Part shown: positions 1 to 10,795 of the stretch, one piece after another
Layout of the letters: the number at the start of each line of letters is the position of its first letter
Position numbering within the stretch: position 1 is the stretch's first letter
From: Wyeomyia smithii
Lineage: Eukaryota; Arthropoda; Insecta; Diptera; Culicidae
NCBI RefSeq assembly: GCF_029784165.1
Contig: NC_073696.1
Coordinates: forward strand, 246,879,971 to 246,943,970
Direction: 5' to 3'
Length of the DNA stretch: 64,000 nt
The notes under the pieces: generated by a model
The model's database searches: none
Told to the model about the DNA's origin: nothing
The model's input: the letters and a program-made list of their open reading frames with translations, nothing else
Translations under genes and position numbers: made by a program

Positions 1-237
1 AAAAAATCGTTTTTGCTGGTTACCAGCTCAGGGACTTTCTCGTCGGGAAATTGGCTGGAATGCTGGTTAACTTAGCGGACTGTATTTAGATAATTCAGAT
101 GTACAGTTTTGAGTGAACAATATCTAATAATTGTTTGGGAAGTTTTGAGATGAACAGAAACAAAATTTTCATTTATTCTTCTGTTCATCAATCAATTCAA
201 TCAATTTTTTTTATATAGGTGGGTTAAAAACATCAAC

Positions 238-251
238 AATAAATACTTACT
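238..251. repeat. Target-site duplication, left, of Jockey copy 1
   Basis: The 14 bp word aataaatacttact occurs here and again at 4118-4131, immediately after the A-rich 3' tail. It brackets Jockey copy 1 and fixes its insertion boundaries. The 237 bases upstream hold no recognisable gene. Confidence 0.9.
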
Positions 252-452
252 CAGTGCGTCTTGAACTGTCCTACAGATCAAACGTTTTTTCGGTTGCTTG
301 TGGACTGGTCTTTGACTGCCTATAGCTTCAAAGTTTGTGTTTTGTCAGTGTGTCTTTTAAAGATTACCCGAAAGTTATTTCCCATCAGTCTTTCTCAAGA
401 CTACCTACTTTTGAATTTCACATTTGTTTTAACTTTTTTCGTATAACCTGAA

Positions 453-1774
453 ATGGCTGGACGGAAAAAGAAACCTCGCATCGCTGCGGGGAGGAAAAGA
501 GAGGCATCTCTTTCTGACACATCGAGTGTCTGTAGTGACAATCCTTTTGATATTTTGCCTGAGCAAGAAGCTGGTGAAATGGAAGTTATTAATAATGAAA
601 CTATACAAAATATAAAATCTTTAAAATAGGAGAAAGTTCCACCTATCGTGGTAACTATTTCTTCTGAATTTAATATATTCAAAAAGGAACTTTCAACGTT
701 TGTTTCTGACGTTAAAGTTACCTATCAAATTGGCCGTAGAGGTGAATGTCGCTTATTAGCCGACTCAGTTAAGGGTCGTGATCGTCTTGTTCAGCATTTA
801 ACTGACAAGATGTACAAATTTTTTACATATGACACCAAGAACGCCAAGCCGTTCAAGGTTGTCATGAAAGGTCTCACCAACGATCAAACCGTTGATGAGA
901 TCAAACTTACTTTAACAGAATTACTTGGCATAGCCCCTACCCAAGTAATTCTAATGAAACAAAAATCACGAGGCGAAAACAGTCAGAGAACTGGAATTTC
1001 CCTTGTTAATTATTTAATTCATTTTAACCGCAATGAGGTTAACAACTTAAAATTTTTCGAAAAAGCACATGCTTTGTATAATGTGCGTGTAAAGTGGGAA
1101 ATTTATAGGAAGTATGGCGGAGGTGAAAAGCATATCACCCAATGCCGTACTTGCCAACGTTATGGCCATGGTTCCAAATTCTGTAACATGGACCAAAAAT
1201 GTCTTAATTGTGGAGACTCTTCTCACAAAAAGGACACATGTCCTGTGAAAGAGAGTAAAAATTTTCGCTGTGCAAATTGTAACGGCAACCATATGTTAAA
1301 TTTTTATCAATGCCCAGTCCGTTTAGCAATTGTTAAGGCAAGGCAAGGTAAACAAAATTCAATTTCTCAATTAAAACCAACTTCAAAACAAAATTCTCCA
1401 AGCGTACCAGTGACGCATAGTTTTCCTACTCCTTTGCATACCCGTTTAACTTATGCACAGGTTACAGGTAGTTCGAACATTATACCGCCTAGTGTTGGTA
1501 GTTCGAAAATGACCATTAATATGGGTAAGCAAAACACGCTAGAAAATAATTGTACACCTATTACTCCAGCTAATTTTGCTGCCGATAATATTTTTTCTAA
1601 TGTCGACTGCCTGGGGCCTATTACGGCAGGTAAACTTTCTTTTTGCAACAGGCAATGTTCGATCTTATGAACGCCATGTTGCAGGCAAAATCAATGTTTG
1701 AAGCCATTCAAATAGGCACAAATTTTACAATTAAAATTGTTTCTAATTTAAAATTTAGCAATGATTTTAAATAA
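453..1774 (+). pseudogene. Jockey ORF1 (Gag-like, zinc knuckle), copy 1, broken
   Basis: The frame starts at the ATG encoding MAGRKKKPRI, as in copy 2. A TAG at 627-629 (codon 59) replaces the lysine codon found in copy 2, and one T is missing in the T run near 1640, shifting the last part out of frame. Between them the PRE_C2HC-type domain and three CCHC-like cysteine clusters (around 1147-1315) remain readable. The family's role is RNA binding and particle formation. The product is not expected to be functional. Confidence 0.9.
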
Positions 1775-3883
1775 AGCAATTAAAATATTTAATTGGAATG
1801 CTCGCTCATTGAAGGCCAATGTCATGTATGTAGTGATTTGATCACACATGCTGACTTTGATTCTGATCATCTTCCAATAACTTTTTCTTTATCACATGAA
1901 TCAGTTTTAAACCCTATGAGCTCTGTTTTTAATTATAACAAGGCTAATTGGGAAAGATACAAAACTCATATTGAGAGAAATTTCAATAATGAGCTTGATT
2001 TGCGAAACGAAGTGAATATTGATTCCGCTTTGGACGCATTAAAATGTGCAATTGTTGATGCCAGGAATTATTCTGTTCCAAAGGCTCAAGTGAAATTTGA
2101 TTCACCAATAATTGACGAAAATCTTCAACTTCTAATTCGTTTGAAAAATGTCCGCAGACGTCAATATCAACGTTCTCGTGACCCTGTTTTTAAAACTATT
2201 TATAAAGATTTACAGAAAGAGATTAAACATAGATTTACTCTTCTGAGAAATCCAAATTTTGAGACTAAAGTTGAAAAATTGAAACCATATTCAAAACCAT
2301 TTTGGAAGCTGTCGAAGATTCTTAAGAAACCTTCAAAGCCTATTCCAGTTTTAAAAGATGGTGAACGTTTTCTTGTATCCAATGAACAAAAGGCTCAAAG
2401 ACTTGCTCAGCAGTTTGAGAGTGTTCATAACTCAAATTTGAATTTTGTGAGTCCAATTGAAAATGAAGTCACACGTCAATTTGATTTAATTTCTTCCCAG
2501 AATTTTTTACCTGCAGAAATAATTGAAACCAACTTGAATGAGATTAAATCAATTATTAAAAACTTCAAAAATATGAAAGCACCTGGTGACGATGGAATCT
2601 TTAATATACTAATCAAACATCTCCCTGAGAGCACAATGGATTTTTTAGTGAAAATTTTCAATTGCTGCTTCAAAATTGCATATTTTCCCAAATTATGGAA
2701 AAATGCAAAAATTACTCCCATTTTAAAACCGGATAAGAACCCAGCTGAAGTTTCAAGTTATCGACCAATCAGTTTGCTTTCTTCAATAAGTAAACTGTTT
2801 GAGAGAATTATTCTTAACAGAATGATGTCACACATCAACGAAAATTCAATTTTTGCAAATGAACAGTTTGGATTTCGCCATGGGCATTCCACAACTCATC
2901 AATTGCTCAGAGTTACTAATATGATACGAGCTAACAAATGTGAAGGTTATTCCACTGGAGCTGCTCTTTTAGACATAGAAAAAGCATTCGACAGTGTTTG
3001 GCATAAAGGTTTGATTGCGAAATTGCAAACTTTTAATTTTCCAATTTTCCTAATCAAAATTTTAAAAAATTATCTTACTGATCGAACTCTGCAGGTTGTC
3101 TATCAGAATTCAAAATCTGACAGATTTCCTATCAGAGCAGGTGTACCTCAAGGTTCAGTCTTGGGTCCAGTCCTGTACAACATATTTACTTAAGATCTTC
3201 CTGATTTGCCTCCAGGATGCACAAAGTCATTGTTCTGCGATGACACAAGCATTTCCGTAAAAGGAAAAAGTCTTCGTGTCATATGCAGTCGATTGCAGAA
3301 AAGTTTAGATATTTTTTCTTCTTACTTGCAAAAGTGGAAAATCTCTCCCAATGCTTCTAAAACTCAAATGATAATTTTTCCGCATAAGCCTAGGGCTTCT
3401 TTCCTCAAGCCAAACAATAATCACGTTGTCAAGATGAATGGGGTTATTTTAAGTTGGTCCGACAAGGTTAAGTACTTGGGACTAATTTATGATAAAAAAC
3501 TTATTTTCAAAGAGCACATTGAGAGTATACAAGCCAAGTGCATCAAATATACGAGATGTTTATATCCTCTCATTAACAGGAATTCTAAACTTTGTTTAAA
3601 GAACAAACTTTTGATTTACAAACAAATTTTTAGACCAGCAATGCTTTATGCTGTACCGATCTGGTCAAGTTGCTGTTCAACAAGGAAGAAAACGCTCCAA
3701 AGGATTCAGAATAAAATTCTGAAAATGATTTAGAAGCGTCTTCCTTGGTTTGGTACACTCGAATTACATAGACTTACTGGTGTTGAACCATTAGAAGCTA
3801 TGTCAAATAAAATTATTAACAATTTTCGACAAAAATCGTTGCAATCCTCAATTGCTACGATAAGCTCTCTTTATAGCCAATAA
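1761..3883 (+). pseudogene. Jockey ORF2 (endonuclease deleted, reverse transcriptase broken), copy 1
   Basis: The ATG overlaps the end of ORF1 exactly as in copy 2. After about 14 codons the sequence jumps to the end of the endonuclease region, removing some 538 bp and shifting the frame. The reverse transcriptase then reads well: an AALLDIEKAFDSV block, a RAGVPQGSVLGP block and the FCDD catalytic motif near 3236. Further damage relative to copy 2 is a TAA at 3191-3193, just before the FCDD block, and a TAG at 3731-3733 near the C-terminus. It is a non-functional remnant. Confidence 0.9.
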
Positions 3884-4117
3884 GTTAGCAATTAAGTTAG
3901 TTGTAAGTTTACTTCCCCTTTTCTGACAAGTAGGTTTAAATCCCTACGAATGATAAGTCCTAATTGCGAAAACAAACAAATCCTAACAATTAAAATTACA
4001 AATTTCTAACAGTGTTGAGAAGTCACCATTTGTGATTGGACACACATACTCATTATTTACTAATATTTATCATAAATACTTAAGCTACTAACAAATCCCC
4101 CCTTTAAAAAAAAAATA

Positions 4118-4131
4118 AATAAATACTTACT
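4118..4131. repeat. Target-site duplication, right, of Jockey copy 1
   Basis: Second copy of aataaatacttact, directly after the A-rich tail. It pairs with 238-251. Confidence 0.9.
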
Positions 4132-7023
4132 AAGAATTCTTCTAAAAAATTACTCACTTTCCGTCGTAAAACTCCAACTTATGTCTAGCAAGAAATTCAT
4201 AGTGGTTGCCACAACGGCAACGTCAACAACAATAACCGACGACCCTTCGGTAGCAGGATTGACTAAATTATATCAAGCAGCAGCAGCAGCAACAAAGTGC
4301 CAGAATAAACAATTTGCAAAAGCTGTACCGAAGCATCAAACGAACCGTAAAGATCGTCGCACACAGCCGAGCGAGGCGAAGGCAACAATTTTATTACAAA
4401 TAATTGATGAAGAAAGCGAATTCTTCATAATTGAACGTTCTGGCGGCGAATTAAATAACTCCGGAGGGGAGATAAATTTGTTTTCCCGAAATTTGCGCTG
4501 ACTTTTATCACTGATGTGATGCGATTATAACTTCCGCAGCAGCATCGCCACCGGTGTGGAGGGCCTAACTTAAATTAGCAATTAGGGAGTTTGGTCGAAA
4601 GTGAAATGTTTCGCTGCTGGGGCATACGCACCAATAAAGAGACTTGCTGATTGAATGTTATTATCGTACAGCTCGATTCGTGCGGTAATTTGCGAAAACT
4701 GCGCTGTTATTAATTACGGAAGATTTTTTCCCTTGCTTTTTCCTAGAGTAAATAAATAAATACAGCTGGAGCAATAAAATGATACGAGCGTTGGTGGGTC
4801 ATAAATGTTCGGATGGGTACATTTTGATTTCTCAGCCGAACTTTACCGTTCTTACCAATACAGTGCAGTGGCGGCTTGAAAAGACTCCCGTTTACGGTTT
4901 TTGGGTAGAAGAGTCGGGTAATTATTATTCGTCGGTCTTTCCGGATTACGTTGGTAAAAGGATATTCAGGCAACAGGCCTTAATGACAGGACTATTTCAA
5001 TAGTACTGAGGTTTTATGATGGCTGGTTCTGTGCGATATCAGTTTTCTACATGCTTACTGTCATTGGGGAAATAAAGTCATTTGCAACTCGGAGAGTTAA
5101 TTGAGTAGACTGAGTGTTCTATTTCAAACTCATGAGTTTTTTAAGGTATTTGATTTTGTTGATAGACGCAATCATATAGCTAGCCAATAAAATTAAAATT
5201 ACGAGATGACAAACTTAAAAAAAAAACTCAATTACCATATCTAGAACAACCGACTGAGAAGCGGTTAAGCGTGCCATCGAGATGTTTTCAAACTGCTTTC
5301 GTCAAAGTCGCTAAAATTGAACGACAAACTGAAAACACTGCAAATCCAAAAACTTTTCCGCGGACCGTTTGCATTAGCATAAAAGTCATTATGCGACACG
5401 CAAAGTTCGAACTCGTTTCTTTGCCCACTCCGTGTTTCGTGAGAAAATTTAATTATAATTCATCACCATTCCACACCAGAGAGTGAAAGAAAGAGAGAAA
5501 AAACAATCATTTCCGGCCCCGAATGGTGCTTAATAAAGTTTTGCTGTGAATTATTGATCAATATTCTCGGCTCCTAGACCTGGGAACAACATCATCATGA
5601 TGTAAGATGGCGCACACAAAAAACTTTCGCTCCCAAAACACTACAACTGCATGAGCGTAGCCAAAGTGGTTAGTGATGTCCTTTACATTTTTGAAAATTA
5701 ATCCTAGTTTTAGTCATTTGTTGAATTAAAAAATGATTTTTCAGAACAATTGTACTCTTTCATACACAACCCTTTTGATGTTGACGCCCATGCCCAACAG
5801 TGCTCTTCTAAGTTCCAGTTGTGAGTGGAGGAGGGAAATGGAAAATTCAGTCCGTGACGATTTTCGCACTTCGGTTCTCGACTGGTTGAAAAAACAAACA
5901 AATAAACACTTCCTCGATCGTCGGCTTAAGTCCACCGGCTGGGGAGCCATTTTTATGGGTTGTTTGTGATTTCGATAGATTCCGAGGTTTGTTGGTACAA
6001 TGCTTTGGGTGCTGCATCACAGCTTCGTTTTCGTCCTCGGCAAGCTTTCGTTGGGTAGCGAATCGGAGCAGGGTATCACTGATTTCTGATATTGGAGATT
6101 ATAGATTTAATACTGGCGAATGTTTATTCGAATGGAAAATAGTGTCATGGAAGGTAGAAAATAAAATAGGTTTGGTATGCCTGTGAAAATATTTTTTCTG
6201 GGATTATGAAAAGAAAACTAATCCAAAATAAAAAAGTTCTAGATTTTTGTGAAAAGTTTCCAAGGATTGGAAGAGCGATGTAGCGATAACATAGGCCCAA
6301 CAAATTGCTCAACTATTATATATATTCCTTGAGAACGTTTCAAGAGGACAGTAGAACCGAAAACTACTTTTAATGGTCAGAAAAAGTTCACAAATAGGTC
6401 AGCTTTTTACGCAAAAGTCTTTCAGGTATAAATTGATTGAAAATAATTTCAAAAAAAGAACTGATAGTGCTTTAATGTTGTTCGAAACTTGTATGGTAAA
6501 ATTCCATAAATTATTCCAGATCCATGAATTACGTAACGTTTCTAAGGGAGAGATTTGATAACTCTGTTGCGTGTTACTGACAAACATAAAGATGGAGTTC
6601 GAAAGGCTACTGAAAAGTAATGTTTACAACCGTAAAATCGTTTGTATATTATTTTGAAGTTTAATGCCAAAGAGAAGTTGAAGTGCTTCCGAATTTTAAT
6701 TTGCACATATAAATACAGCATCACTGAACAGGAGTGGAACAAACACTATGCGGTGCTAACAAGTTGCAACAGTCAGAGTGCCTGCAGTTTGAAATAACAA
6801 TTCACTTTAAGTTCTAGTGCGAAGCCAAAGCATATCAAAGAAAGAAATTATCTGATGAATTAGCTGATCGCAATTCTGTGCTACCCTGACAGTGGGGATT
6901 GAGGTACCCTAACAAACAATAGAAGGCTGTTTTCACACTGAAAATTAAATGGCCGGCAGGTTTTGATTGCCAGGACCAAAGCATTGTTGCCAAAACTAGT
7001 CATTCAAAGCTTCATTAGAGAAA
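4132..7023. other. No gene recognised; probable intronic or intergenic DNA
   Basis: The longest open frame, 106 codons at 4181-4501 (+), starts MSSKKFIVV and is low-complexity with a short CAG-repeat alanine tract. It has no domain I recognise and no supporting signals, so I do not call it. At about 5652-5682 there is a short stretch resembling the 5' head of the tRNA-derived SINE at 20661. Otherwise I see nothing but AT-rich sequence. Confidence 0.5.
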
Positions 7024-7145
7024 GTGGCCATTAGGCTGCCCCAAAAAAAAAATCGATGTTGAAAAAGTCAAGGTTCTCAGCTTTAAATTGAAAGATAATG
7101 TTTTTTATAGCATTTTTGTAGAACATTTCGACTTTCTAAAAAATC

Positions 7146-7235
7146 CCAAGCATCATCCGTTGGTTCTCTGTGTAATTACAGCTGATCTGGCAATAACGGA
7201 GTAGAAACCGCGGGCGGTCAATCATGCTCATGCTC
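7146..7235 (+). repeat. 90 bp retroposed repeat with a CATGCT-type tail
   Basis: This 90 bp segment ends in short atcatgctcatgctca repeats. It is flanked by a 24 bp direct repeat at 7122-7145 and 7236-7259 with one mismatch, the usual mark of retroposition. A related copy lies at 44719-44822 with a longer hexamer tail, and a weaker one at about 46780-46885. It is probably the 3' end of a LINE or a SINE; the parent element is not in the window. Confidence 0.7.
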
Positions 7236-8162
7236 AACATTTCGACTTTCTAAGAAATCGTTTTCAGGTTGCCCAAACGAATTGATGAAAAAATGACTTT
7301 TCCATGCTACAAAACCACTTTTCTGCGCTTTTTCAAGTTCAATTCAATTCCTAAATTTTTCCATATATTGTTTTATTTTTGTGAGATTGTTTTTGAAAAT
7401 TTTGCATGGTTTGGTTCAGCATCGCATTCAATTATTTGACTCACAGAGCCAATTGAACATCACAAAAAAGTGAATTTTTCTCATAATTTTCAGATACATA
7501 TATATACAACACATATAAAAAAATTTTTTGATCAAGAACTGTAGTTTTTTCAAGCCGAAATTTTTTATGAAAAAAGATCCTTGGTATCTCATCGGGAAGC
7601 TGAGATATTGGCGTTTTAACATGTGATGCGAAACTATGCATTTTGTCAAAAACGCCACTGAAGCTCAATATCTCCATTGCACAGTATTTAATTTTGCCGT
7701 TTTGGCGTATAATTTCCTAAATTGTGATTCTAATGTTGGAATAGCCATAAGGTATGTTCGAAGAAGTTTCATGACATTCAAAAATGCATCTTTTAATGAA
7801 GAAAGATGGGTGATCAATCCACCAATGAGTGAGATAACAAAATTATTTTTCAATCAGAATAAGATAGACGCAAGGTGTCTTCGACAAAGTTTTAGGTTAT
7901 CTTAAAACAAGAAACTCTATTGAAGACATCATGTTTATATCTCTTACATATTACGAGAAACATTGATTTTTTTTATTAGAATGCACTAAAAATCACAACT
8001 TTCGTTTCAACTTTTTTCGCAGATTTTTCCGAATTTTAAAACCTTCTACTAAGTCAGCGGTTCTCAACCTGGGGTTCGCGTACCCCTGGGGGTACTCGAA
8101 GGCCTTCAGGGGGTACGCGAAAAAAAAATCAGTAATGGCGGACAAAGCAATTTTTCTTTATA

Positions 8163-8361
8163 CAGTGGTAGACATTCGTTTAGCCGAGGCGCTTTTTTCT
8201 CTGTGGCTCAAAATTAAAACACAATTTTAAGCAGTCTTTGCTGTTGTAGGATAGATCTCTTCCATTAACAGCCAATTTTATATTGAAACAAACCATTAGT
8301 TCGGATTTTCATAGCAGAATGGGAAAAATAGGAAAAATGGGTAGACATTCGTTTAGCCGAA
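8163..8361. repeat. Left IR/DR end of the Tc1 element
   Basis: It contains an outer terminal repeat starting at 8163 and a second direct copy of gtagacattcgtttagccga at 8341-8360, spaced about 175 bp apart. They are inverted relative to the pair at the right end. Confidence 0.85.
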
Positions 8362-8755
8362 TAATGAAAATTTAATCTGAATAAAAGTTTTAACAAATAA
8401 TTTCGAAGAGAATTTATAATTAATGTTTAGTATGACCACCATCGTTCCGAATTACTTCAAAAATACGATTTGGCATCAAATCGGACAGCTTTTGCAGTGT
8501 CGCCAAATTTATTTTAGCCCAACCAGGGGGGATTTACTGCTGTCAAAATTCATATATGTGTGCGTTATCGCAGATCAACTCTGGTCCATGAAGTTTGTTG
8601 GTCCATGACGTTTAAAAGATTTCCTGTGTGGCGAGGAAAGTTCATGATTTTCAGCTAATTGCAGGCTGCTGCCACCAAATTTCACTACGCAACGCAGTAT
8701 GAATAAAAGTTTTCCACGATTTCTGGAGTTACAATTCTACTAAATTTTACTTCAA

Positions 8756-9724
8756 TCAAAACAAAAACCAAAACAAGTGGACGCCTTGTTGCCAAATATG
8801 CTGGTCACGGTTACACGATATTTGACAGATAGATTCCCCCTGAGCCCAACACTCTTTAATTGCTGACTTAAGGCTGGAAACGGATTCAAATTGACCCCTT
8901 GAATTGATTCCCCAGAGGTTTTCGATGGGATTGCAATCAGGACTACAAGCTGGCCAGTCCAGTAATGAGATGCTTTTCTCAGCAAACCAAGTCTTCGACT
9001 GCTTGGAGACGTGAATTGACGCATTATCCTGCTGAAAAATAACGTCCTCATTCGCGTTGTTCTTATAATGGCTGATCAAAACGTCATACAGAAGCTCCAG
9101 ATACATTTCGGAATTCATTCGGGTTGAAATGAAACAAATCGGAAGCTTCGCATGGTAAGAAAAGGCGCCCCACATCATTACACTTCCACCTCCAAAATTT
9201 CGCTTCGATCTGACAACACTGGTTTGATCCAAATCATGCCAATAGAAACTGTAGCAGTCCGGTCCATCCAAATTGAATTTCTTCTCGTCAGAAAACACGA
9301 CATTACGCCATTCCGCCTTCCACTCCATGTATTTCCTTGCGAACTTGAGCCGATTCTGCTTATGTATGAGGGCGAGCCTCGGTTTCCCTTGAAGTTTCCT
9401 CCATTTTATGTTCGGTAATTCATTTAAAATTCGGGCAATTTGTCTGGGAGTCACAGGAACATCCAGTTTTACCTTTATCTGGGAGCACGACAATCGATTC
9501 CGTGTAGCTTCGTGTCTTATTTGACCTTTCAGCCTCAACGAAACTTTGGTGTTCCCTTTGGTAGGACGCTTAATGCCATATTTCGAGCCTTTTTTGAGGA
9601 CATTTCGTACCGCTTTCACAGACCGACCAATTTTTCGCGCGATTGAGACATTGGAGTGACCGTCCACCTTAAAAAGCATTATAATACGCCGTTCTTCCTC
9701 CGTCAACCGATTATCTCTCGCCAT
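8756..9724 (-). pseudogene. Tc1 transposase (DD34E), probably defective
   Basis: The enzyme would cut the element out and paste it into TA dinucleotides. I start at the methionine of MARDNRLTEEERR (9724), since the upstream in-frame Met at 9784 precedes a non-conserved stretch. The N-terminus has a helix-turn-helix (residues ~15-50, HSNVSIARKIGRSVKAVRNV) and a second DNA-binding helix cluster. The catalytic triad is readable: VVFSDE (D146), FQQDN (D233) and NPIENLW (E268). Counting gives exactly 34 residues between the second D and the E, the Tc1 signature; the GGGSVMMWGAF block is also present. After ENLWG about eight residues seem to be missing and the last ~30 residues do not match the usual C-terminus, while neighbouring frames do in part. 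So I infer a small deletion plus a terminal frameshift. Confidence 0.88.
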
Positions 9725-9871
9725 TGCTGATATTCCAATGTTTATCATCAATAAACCAAAATTGAACTGTGAATTTTTACTCACCTAGTAGATTGAACGT
9801 TGTTTAGTCGAAATATACTGTAAACCTCTTTAAAAAACCACGATCGTTGTACAAAAGCAAATATTCCACGT

Positions 9872-10096
9872 GCCTCGGCTAAACGAATGTCTAGGACGAA
9901 AACGTTGCTTAAATGTTTAAAAAACACCGCAACGCGAACAGTGTGTGTGTAAGCGCGACTTGAATCGTTTTCGTGAAAGCGGTTGAAGTGTTTTACCGCT
10001 ACGACTAAAGTAACATCGAATAGAAAATGCAGTTGATATTTTTTCTCGAGCATTTTTAAAATTATCAATGCTCGGCTAAACGAATGTCTATCACTG
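9872..10096. repeat. Right IR/DR end of the Tc1 element
   Basis: The inner copy cggctaaacgaatgtcta is at 9876-9893 and the outer copy at about 10075-10092, ending in the terminal cactg next to the TA at 10097-10098. It mirrors the left end. Confidence 0.85.
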
Positions 10097-10795
10097 TAAT
10101 ACTTCATTTATTGTTCAATCTTGCTCTTAAAACATGACTGTAGCAATCAAACAAACCTTAGTTCAATTTGAAACCTGAACTAGACTACCACAACATGATC
10201 TACCACTATTTTCTCCCATTCTGCGAGAACATTCCAAACAATCGATATGGAAAATATCGCCAAGGGGTACGCGGACAAAAAAAGGTTGAGAACCGCTGTA
10301 CTATGTTATCAGCCATCCAAAAATGCATTTGTTTTTTGAACGTTATTTTTTATTTTCCAAAATAAAACAGTTATTTAACATATTTGTTAATATTCATAGT
10401 TTTCCATCACATAGAAAAATGCCAATATCTCTGCTCCTTAATAAGATATCAAGTATCTTTTTCATTTAAATTTTCTTTGTAAATCCCGCTTTGCAATGAA
10501 AATTTCAGTTCTTGAGCATATTTTTTTTATTTGTGTTTTGAAGGGTTTTATCTGAAAATTACTAGAAAAATTCATTTTTTTGTGAAGTTCAATGAACTCT
10601 GGGAGTCAAAAAACAGGAATCGAACAGATTTGCAAAAAGTGCAGAAGAGTGGGTTAAAAAAGTTATTTTTCTCATAGATCTCGTTTGGGCAACCTTAAGA
10701 CAATTTTTTAGAAAGTCGAATTGTTCTACAAAAATGCTATAAATAACTTTTTGACTTTTTCAACATCGATTTTTTTGGGACACCCTAGTGGCCAT

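Larger units (their letters stand above)
252..4117 (+). mobile_element. Jockey-clade non-LTR retrotransposon, copy 1 (defective)
   Basis: This element is flanked by a 14 bp target duplication and ends in an A-rich tail. It begins with the same 5' sequence (cagtgcgtcttgaactgtcc) as copy 2 at 15271. The two copies are nearly identical wherever they align. Compared with copy 2 it lacks about 538 bp, the whole apurinic endonuclease region of ORF2, and has several stop codons and one frameshift. It has an intact 5' end and target duplications, so it probably inserted complete and decayed afterwards. It could not supply its own proteins. Confidence 0.93.
8163..10096 (-). mobile_element. Tc1-family transposon (IR/DR type)
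   Basis: The element is flanked by TA at 8161-8162 and 10097-10098, and its ends are cagtggtagacattcg and its inverted counterpart. The terminal word tagacattcgtttagccg recurs inside each end: outer copies at about 8168 and 10071-10092, inner copies at about 8341-8359 and 9876-9893. This gives two putative transposase-binding sites per end, known in Tc1 relatives with IR/DR ends. The total is 1934 bp with a transposase on the reverse strand. It is the innermost member of the nested stack. Confidence 0.9.
8055..10298. mobile_element. hAT-type small element, split by a Tc1 insertion
   Basis: The ends are inverted repeats: cagcggttctcaacc at 8055 and ggttgagaaccgctg ending at 10298, followed inward by matching gtacgcg words. 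The flanking 8-mers tactaagt (8047-8054) and tactatgt (10299-10306) differ at one base, as expected for an aged hAT duplication. Without the Tc1 insertion it would be about 300 bp, a non-autonomous element. It sits inside the larger element at 7032-10787. Confidence 0.85.
7032..10787. mobile_element. Outer DNA element of a nested stack (hAT-like, non-autonomous)
   Basis: An inverted repeat of roughly 100 bp opens at 7032 (taggctgccccaaaa) and closes at 10787 (ttttttgggacacccta). Inside each end lies the shared sequence around the word catcgatgttg, followed by the paired words gcatttttgtagaac and gactttcta. The flanking 8 bp words gtggccat at 7024-7031 and 10788-10795 are identical, which suggests a hAT-type target duplication. 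No transposase of its own is visible. Its interior has been invaded by a second hAT-like element and a small retroposed repeat. Confidence 0.75.

Noticed and set aside
4181..4501. 106-codon open frame (MSSKKFIVV...) as a gene
   Set aside because: Low-complexity composition with a CAG tract, no recognisable domain, no splice or promoter context. It is within what chance allows in this window.
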